Shown here: positions 57,906 to 64,000 of the stretch, one piece after another | Numbering within the stretch: the first letter of the stretch is position 1 | Layout: each line of letters starts with the position of its first letter | Source of the DNA: Vesta saturnalis | Lineage: Eukaryota > Arthropoda > Insecta > Coleoptera > Lampyridae | Length of the DNA stretch: 64,000 nucleotides | Assembly (NCBI GenBank): GCA_036346205.1 | Contig: JARFJB010001664.1 | Span: 1,222,001 to 1,286,000, forward strand | Reading direction: 5' to 3' | Made by a program: the position numbers and the translations under genes | The notes under the pieces: model-generated | What the model was told of the DNA's origin: nothing | Seen by the model: the letters and a program-made list of their open reading frames with translations, nothing else | Database searches by the model: none

Positions 57906-58884
57906 TTCTATCAGTACCTTGACCTACTCTCAGATTTCTAAGAATTGTACTTGGATGCAACCTTCCTATTTCCACGAATTGGGTTTTCTAAACAGATGCA
58001 ATAAAATTTAACCCCTCACGACCAGATTCCATGTTTAGATTTCTAAGATAAGTGGATTTCTAAGAAATGGGTTTGACCTAGTTAAATTTAGCCTCAGCGA
58101 TGATTAATGAACTATTTGGCTTATTTTCTGGAGGGGAAACGGTTACCTTTGTTGATTGACGGTTCCTCTGTTTTGGGAAACGGTTATCTGTCTTTGGGCA
58201 CCGGATCCGGTTCTTGGGGAACCTACCACATCCTGGCGGTTAGGACCGTAATACGAGCCCACGTAAGCATAATCTTTTTATTACAATTTAGTCAATACAA
58301 GAACCTTGATATTAGCATAGACAACAATCCCATCATTCTTCTTGTTTCCATGACCCGTTTAGAATTGGTCCTGCAGGTTGATTTAATAATTGATTTAACA
58401 CCTTGGCTCGACTACATTTCGATCGGATGAGGTCGGATAAGATCGGGATAGCCTGTAGGTTAACACATATGGTCTTGACAGTTAAATTGCTTGGAGACCT
58501 TGAAAATTTCCAACTACACAACCAGATACTATATGCATAATATTTAGCCAATACAGGAACCTTGATATACGTTCAGCATAGACAACAACCCTCTTGTTTC
58601 CACGAATTGATTCTAATGTTAGAATTCAGTAATAGGAACGCTTATTTGCTATTTCCCAGAATTTTACCTACAAGGAATTCTAAAATTTGACTTGATTCCT
58701 TAACATTGTTTCCCTAGATGGATAGGGTGGGGTATAACCACAGAAATAGTTTGCATCAGAGGATGTAGCTTTACATGAAATAATACACTGAAAATAATAT
58801 ATACTTGCATTTTATTGTAAATATTACAAACTTTTCCCCTTTACTTGTAACCCCTATCAGCACACAATTTCATAAACCTTTTAC

Positions 58885-59350
58885 TGTTATTGTCTTACAT
58901 AGTTATTGTACAAAAAATGTACATTCGTCAAATCACAATTACAAGTGGTTTGTGTATGAAAGAAACAAGCAGTTTTTATTTTAGATAAACCTGCTTGCTC
59001 TTCAATTTCTATAACTTACTGTCTCAATATCTTTCGAATGTAATCGGCTTTTTCTCGCCCTTTAACGTACACATTATCTGTTACCGATATTAGTTCACGA
59101 AGTACACGTGGAAAGAGATGTGTAGAGGTATATCCTGATCCCTATTTGATGCAGTGATGATTATTGATTAACCAGATAGCTTGTCGTTGAAAATTCTACA
59201 TCTAAGACGTGCCACGGAAATGGTGGTTTGAACACAAAATGGACAGCTTGATTTCCATTATATATTGCTAGCTCTTTGGGTGTAAATACATGTTTTGCCG
59301 TTTTGAACCCCTGCACATCAACTATTACAGTAATCTTCTCTGGAGCGTGA
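58885..59350 (-). pseudogene. VDVQGF-family ORF, right arm
   Basis: Inverse of 37,690-38,146 with a few differences. The same motif order is visible (VDVQGF near 59,325; YVKGREKADYIRKIL near 59,050). It is broken by shifts and a stop as in the left arm, so the damage predates the formation of the two arms or was shared by gene conversion. Confidence 0.5.
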
Positions 59351-59974
59351 CCCCGTACCTAAGTTTTAACTACTTATGAGTACTCGCAAAACATCTGCAC
59401 AATTTTCAGAATCGCTTGAAACACAATTTCAGAATTTTAAATGCACAAGAACGCATGTGTAGTTACTAAACCGCACAATTCTAAGCATAATTTTCTCTTT
59501 TATGCAAGTGTCAGACATCTATTTATAACTTAAACTAATATCTACTTGCTCTTCACAGCACTTTAGGTTTACCGTAAAATTATACATCATGATTGCACTC
59601 TCCTTATATAGCTGTATCAGTTGCATTCGGGGTTAAAGTATGGATAATATCGGACAAGATTGGACAGGATTGGGACCTTGAAAATTTTCTTTGATTTCTC
59701 TGAATTGTAATATGACGTGACCTTGAAATTTAAAGCAAATGGTGGAGGTAGCTGGTGAAACCTATGTCTCTTTAACTTGAAAAAGAACACCATATTCACA
59801 ACACTTAAAGTATTTATTTTTTAATCATCATACTGTTACTACCGCGGTATGAAGTATCCGGCATTGGACCTCCAGATCGTTCCAGGAGTGATTTTATTGC
59901 TGCTTGCATGACTTTTCCACAACTGCACTACGATTAAACACTGTTTTCGAAATGAGCATGTTTACATATGGTTG

Positions 59975-60185
59975 GATGAACTAAATGTTATGTTTGTCGT
60001 TTTTCCGACTGCACCCAGACTACTCATCAATACATCCTTTGTATTCAGCATCGTTTTAAATTCCTCAATTCGATTTTCTTCTTCTTTAAAATACTCGTAA
60101 AATCGCTAAGGTAAAACACATTTAAACTCCCCTGTTTCTAACAATATACGTTCACCATACTTCGTATTAATTACTATCACATTTA
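59975..60185 (-). pseudogene. KYGERI-family ORF, right arm, mirror of copy 1
   Basis: Near-exact inverse of 36,860-37,075, with the same stop in place of Gln in PQRF. Confidence 0.48.
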
Positions 60186-60289
60186 TAACTTTATGTTTTT
60201 GTGGTATCTCTAGGTCACATGCGTTTTTATAGAGTTTGCTAATCAACTGATCTCAACACACTGCGACTTATATGTCCTTGACTCTGAAG

Positions 60290-61005
60290 CATCAGTCTGA
60301 ACAATGGATCGCCTTTGTTCTTGAAAGTTGATTTCCCGGAATCGAGCCTGAAATGGTGGGGGTAGCTGGATAACAATCTATTTTTAGAAATTATAACTCG
60401 GTCGGAACAATAAATCGCCTTTGTTATTTTCTCAGAGGTGTGAGCTTGAAAATTGTAAGCGTAGACTTTGAAGCGTCGGCTTGAACAATGGATCGCCTTT
60501 GTTCTTGAAAATTGATTTCTCAGAATTGAGCTTAAAAAAGGTGGGGGTATTTAGATAACAATCTATTTTTAGAAATTATGACTCAGTCAAAACAATGGAT
60601 CGCCTTTGTTCTTTTATCAGAGATGTGACCTTAAAAATTGTAAGCATAGACCTTGAAACGTCGGCCTGAACAATGGATCGACTTTGTTCTTGAAAATTGA
60701 TTTCCCAGAATTGAACTTAAAAAAGGTGGGGGGTATTTAGATAACAATCTATTTTTAGAAATTATGACTCAGTCAAAACAATGGATCGCCTTTGTTCTTT
60801 ATCAGAGATGTGACCTTAAAAATTGTAAGCATAGACCTTGAAACGTCGGCCTGAACAATGGATCCCCTTTCTTCTTGAAAACTGATTTCCTAGAATTGAG
60901 CCTGAAAAAGGTGGGGGGTATCTAGATAACAATCTATTTTTAGGAATTATGATTAACTCGACCAGAACAATGAATCACCTTTGTTCTTTTCTCAGACGTG
61001 TGACT
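60290..61005 (-). repeat. 180-190-bp tandem repeat, right arm (about four copies)
   Basis: GAACAATGGATCGCCTTTGT and TAACAATCTATTTTTAG recur four times. The two middle units (near 60,480-60,840) are nearly identical, so the right arm gained copies relative to the left arm (about two). Confidence 0.8.
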
Positions 61006-62393
61006 TTGAAATGGCGGGGGCGGTTACCTGTGTTACGAAACAGCTGACTGTTTTGGGAAACGGCCCCCCTGCTTTAGGAAACGGCTACCTGCTTTTAGGA
61101 AACGGCTATCCGTTTTGGGAAGCGTCTACCTGTATTTGGGGAACGGAAGCACTTGAGGTTAGTGTACTTTGCTGGGGGGCGTGGCCTTACAAAGTAAACT
61201 TCCAAGAATTGCTTGATGACCTTGAAACATGCTTAGCATGGACAACAATCTGTATGATACCTCAAAGCTTGAGACAGAGGTCAATGAACTTCCTGGAATT
61301 GATGGGGGGTGTGACCGTGAAAAGAATCAAAATTTGATCTAGAATAGACCTTGAGTTCTTGGTGCATCCTGCTACATACCCTCAATTGTGTGTGACTTTG
61401 ACAAACGAGAAGGTTGATCACGTAACCTCGAAATCCTAAGAAGACTTTAAAGCGGGGTGTGTGTATGTTAAGAACATTGACAATGAGAGTGACCATTTCC
61501 TACCACGTGACCTTGAAGCGGACAATCTGTACGGAAGAATCACCTTGAAAACTAATCTAATAACTTCTAGTGCCTTTTTCGAACCTAGTTACTTCAATGA
61601 CCTTCAGGAGTATACTTTGATGAGGGCAATGTGTATGATGACCCTGAAAAACCATGCACACAAAGATGACCTTGAATAATATGAAATTTGAGCGGCCTTG
61701 ACCTTGAAAATCCTAATAGACTTTGATGTTTGAAATGTGTATGTGACCTTGGAAACCAATCTGGTGACTTTCCTAGTGACTTTTTCAAATCTGGTTACTA
61801 GGGAATGTGAATCCCTATACCTTGAAGAACATACACAGGCAGCGTGGGTCCATTGAAAACCTTGACATAGGTAGTCACCGTGTACGCAGGTAATTTCTAC
61901 GATGACCTTGAAGGATAGGTAGGCAATGTGAGCGACCTTGAAAACCATGTACTTAGACGTAGACAATGTGATCACTTTGAGGACTACACCTCGATGCAGG
62001 TAATGTGTACGATGACCTTGAATCGGGGTGCGCGTACGTGCAAATAAACCTTAAGACAGACAATGAGAGCGACTTTAACCATTTCCTTCCACGTGACCTT
62101 GAAGGGAACAATATGTACGGGAACGTCAATAACCTTGAAAACCAATCTAGTAGCTTTTCTAGTGCCTTTATCACATCTAGTTAATTTAGTGACCTTGAGG
62201 AATATACTTTGATGCAGGCAATGTGTATGATGACCTTGAAAAACCATGTACTTAGACGTAGAAAATGTGATGACCTTGACGAATATACTTCGATGTATGC
62301 AATGTGTACGATGACCTTGACCTTGAAAATCATTGAGCTTGAAATTAAAATTTCCCGCCAAAAGTGCGTTAGGATCGGCCTTGCTATTCTAGT

Positions 62394-62399
62394 AGTGTG
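62394..62399. repeat. 6-bp target-site duplication, right copy (AGTGTG)
   Basis: Partner of 35017-35022; see that entry. Confidence 0.85.
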
Positions 62400-62830
62400 C
62401 TCTATGTAATACGTTCAGCCTATAAGGTAAATCTAGATGGATTGATACAATTGATACCGTAGCGATAGATTATAACAACCGTAAGCATAGAACTACTGGA
62501 ATTAAGCCTAAATATGTTGGTAATTATGCAAAGCTAGAGGCTTACATTTACATAAAAACATTCGGTATGAATCTATATTGCGTGGGTGACGTAGTACGAA
62601 TCAGTAAATTTAAAGGTATCTTTGCCAAGGGATACACACCCAATTGGTCTAGTGAACTATTTAAGGTTATGAAGGTTTGCATTACTTTCCCCACTACGTA
62701 CATCTTGGAATATATGAAAGGAATACCTGAACTGGGATGGTTTTATGAACACGAGTTACAGAGAACAAAGCATCCTGTTGAGTACCTGGTGGAAAAGGGA
62801 TTCGCTCCAAGAATCATAAGTTATTCGTAA
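62400..62830 (+). pseudogene. Polinton integrase, C-terminal part
   Basis: Continues the integrase cut at 35,016. After one stop (a likely Gln codon turned TAA near 62,427) comes SRWIDTIDTVAIDYNN, KHRTTGIKPKYVG, then the open frame from 62567 with VGDVVRISKFKGIFAKGYTP, FEHELQR-type (FYEHELQRTKHP) and VEYLVEK, the end of Polinton integrases. The stop is at 62828-62830. The family often has a chromo-like tail after this point; it is absent or lost. Confidence 0.78.
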
Positions 62831-63229
62831 AGTGATGATATCGTTTTATAAGCAGACATTTAACTCATAATTTGTGAAATAAATTACTTATATAGTCTTA
62901 GAAATAGTTTTAACAAGGAATGTAGCTTTTACATGAAATAAAACACCAAAATATAATTGCATTTTATTTTGGTGCATTGAGTATTACATCAATCAACAAT
63001 GTTTTTCTAAAACTTGATTATCTTATACAGTAATCCTAAAGTACATTTAAACTACTTGATGGTCGCATTTCTAAAATCTGATCCAAGTGTCCGTCCCAAG
63101 CAGGAATTTGTACTTGTCTCACTTTTATGAACGTTTTCTGTAACTAAGTTGTAAATTGTGTGGTGCTCCTCATTTCTCTACGGCAACCAAGATACTTGCA
63201 AACAGCAACCAGCTAGGATAAATGTGTTA
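62831..63229. other. Polinton intergenic region between convergent integrase and polymerase genes
   Basis: Non-coding. An AATAAA at about 62,878 and another at 62,939 could end the integrase transcript. Otherwise nothing recognised. Confidence 0.4.
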
Positions 63230-63505
63230 TTTTGACCTGTTTCTCCAGGAAGCGGCTACCGGAAAGGGGCTTCCTGCTTCTGGGAAAAAGGGTACTTGTT
63301 TTTGGGTATCGGTTTTCGGTCTGCTTTGATCTGTATTAGAGCTGTTTTGACCTGTTTTTTAAAAAAATGGGTACTGGTTTTTTGCTGTTTTGAACTGTTT
63401 TTGGAAAGCGGGTACCGGTTTTTGACCAGTTTTGAGCTGTTTTTGAGCTGCTTTAATCTGTTTTTGGGAAACGGATAGCTGTACTTGGGAAAGGGACTCT
63501 CATTT
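63230..63505. repeat. irregular minisatellite in the host Polinton
   Basis: Repeats around CTGTTTTTGGGAAACGGATAG and TTTTGAGCTGTTTTTGAGCT, G/T-rich. The GGGAAACGG.TA.C.GT word also forms the minisatellite in the inner element (36.29-36.42 and 61.02-61.15 kb). Confidence 0.6.
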
Positions 63506-63738
63506 TTTACCTGTGCTTATTTATCATCAATGAGATCTCTACATTCATACTATTACTAGACAATAAATTGCTTATATACATTTAAAATATCTAAAACTAC
63601 ACTTACATCGTTTATGGAACTATAAATTTTTCTCACAATACACTTATCTAGCTTAATTGTTTACTAACAATATTTTGTACAGTTTAGGTGTAAAACAGGA
63701 ACAATGCTCTCAAGGAATGCTTTAAGTATTTACAGGCA

Positions 63739-64000
63739 TTACTGTGAGCCCCAGGGACGTGTATCTGTAACCCTTTTATCATCACACGGATTTAGAACCA
63801 CCCTGTTCTGCCTAATGGTGAATACTAAATGTTGGTGTCGTTGTGCAATTTGGTAATCAAATAATGTAAAACTGTAATCTTCTATGGCGTACATTTTCGC
63901 ACGCAATCCCACAAATTCCTTCGTGATAAGACCATCGTTCTCATCTTTCATCAAGCCTTGAATTTTTTTATTTACTATACAGGAATACCAAAAATATTGT
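63739..64000 (-). pseudogene. Polinton protein-primed DNA polymerase B, C-terminal end (partial)
   Basis: Minus strand entering from the right window edge: GLMKDENDGLITKEFVGLRA, KMYAI, then a shortened middle and NRVVLNPCDDKR, ending TRPWGSQ with the stop at 63739-63741. These are the terminal motifs of Polinton polymerase B. The segment between KMYAI and the SKxH-type region is shorter than in the family, so an internal deletion is likely. The catalytic domains lie outside the window, so activity cannot be judged. It converges with the integrase. Confidence 0.7.

Larger units (their letters stand above)
59718..62326 (-). promoter_or_regulatory. field of TCAAGGTCA motifs in the right arm
   Basis: Thirteen exact TGACCTTGA words on the plus strand (that is TCAAGGTCA on the minus), from 59718 to 62318, for example near 61,218, 61,508, 61,667, 62,015, 62,095, 62,190, 62,312 and 62,318, with further variants. 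It mirrors the left-arm field, so the motifs face the loop from both sides. Confidence 0.6.
35023..62393. mobile_element. 27.4-kb element with multi-kilobase inverted arms, inserted in the Polinton integrase
   Basis: The left end AGTAGAACAGCAAGGCCGAT and the inverse of the right end ACTAGAATAGCAAGGCCGAT match at 18 of 20 positions, and similarity continues inward for over 6 kb. One 6-bp duplication flanks the whole. A loop of about 10 kb (41,334-51,492) separates the arms. No polymerase B, ATPase or integrase of its own was recognised; it carries copies of two unnamed ORF families, a small spliced-gene candidate and later retroelement insertions. It could be a non-autonomous Polinton derivative with hugely grown TIRs, or a foldback-type element. 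The length and symmetry are unusual for either. Confidence 0.85.
51493..62393 (-). repeat. right inverted arm of the giant element (10.9 kb, with duplication and insert)
   Basis: Inverse of 35,023-41,333. Read inward from 62,393, it matches the left arm down to 57,682. A Penelope-like insert (54,116-57,669) then interrupts the match, which resumes to 53,572. There it jumps back and repeats a segment (52,330-53,567), then continues to 51,493. Without insert and duplication its length equals the left arm within about 0.2 kb. Confidence 0.88.
31860..64000. mobile_element. decayed Polinton/Maverick element, left end not identified, right end outside window
   Basis: Gene order on the plus strand: capsid-like, packaging ATPase, a second virion-type gene, integrase; then polymerase B on the minus strand at the right edge. 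All are broken by stops or shifts. The integrase is split by a 27.4-kb insertion at 35,023-62,393. Polintons are self-synthesising DNA transposons with virus-like genes. Their terminal repeats were not found: the right end is beyond base 64,000, and the left end is unclear or was lost near the transposon at 29-31.6 kb. Confidence 0.7.

Noticed and set aside
35023..62393. Reading the whole 35-62 kb interval as a classic autonomous Polinton
   Set aside because: The integrase and polymerase pieces lie outside the inverted arms and belong to the interrupted host element. None was recognised inside.

Overview
The window looks like repeat-rich, AT-rich nuclear DNA from an insect. It has spliced genes with GT-AG introns, a takeout/JHBP-type gene, IS630/mariner-type transposons, and BEL/Pao, Penelope-like, non-LTR and Polinton/Maverick elements. 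I cannot fix the order or species from sequence alone. There is no CRISPR array, rRNA or complete tRNA. The only host gene I can support is one small secreted-protein gene at 5.15-6.18 kb (minus strand, five exons). Almost everything else is mobile or satellite DNA.

Layout. 0-1.0 kb: right part of a mariner-like transposon. 1.6-4.9 kb: a satellite of about 52 bp units. 5.15-6.18 kb: takeout-like gene with a TATA promoter and a duplicated upstream region. 6.6-12.2 kb: a hexanucleotide array (GTGTTT, GCGTTT, GTGTCT, GTGTCC, GTGTC) arranged in higher-order blocks. It is open in several frames on both strands but is almost certainly not protein-coding. 12.2-16.2 kb: AT-rich DNA with the wreck of a non-LTR element. 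16.26-22.11 kb: a mariner-like element with TIRs of about 0.8 kb, split by a 5'-truncated non-LTR retrotransposon. 22.1-29.2 kb: no recognisable gene, two short tandem repeats. 29.17-31.56 kb: a nearly intact third mariner-like element with TIRs of about 0.39 kb and a TA duplication.

31.9-64 kb: a decayed Polinton/Maverick with a capsid-like gene, packaging ATPase, a second virion-type gene, integrase and the end of DNA polymerase B. Its integrase gene is split by a 27.4-kb insertion (35,023-62,393). That insertion is bounded by the 6-bp duplication AGTGTG, and its two arms (about 6.3 and 10.9 kb) are inverted copies of each other. The arms carry 15 and 13 exact TCAAGGTCA motifs, two conserved but unnamed ORF families, and several minisatellites. 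The loop of about 10 kb holds a small spliced gene candidate and BEL/Pao remains. The right arm also has an internal 1.2-kb duplication and a Penelope-like element with inverted pseudo-LTRs, each with a hammerhead-ribozyme-like motif.

The pieces do not form a pathway. They record successive insertions: a Polinton, then the giant inverted-repeat element inside it, then the Penelope-like and BEL/Pao elements inside that. The giant inverted-repeat element is the best candidate for something undescribed.
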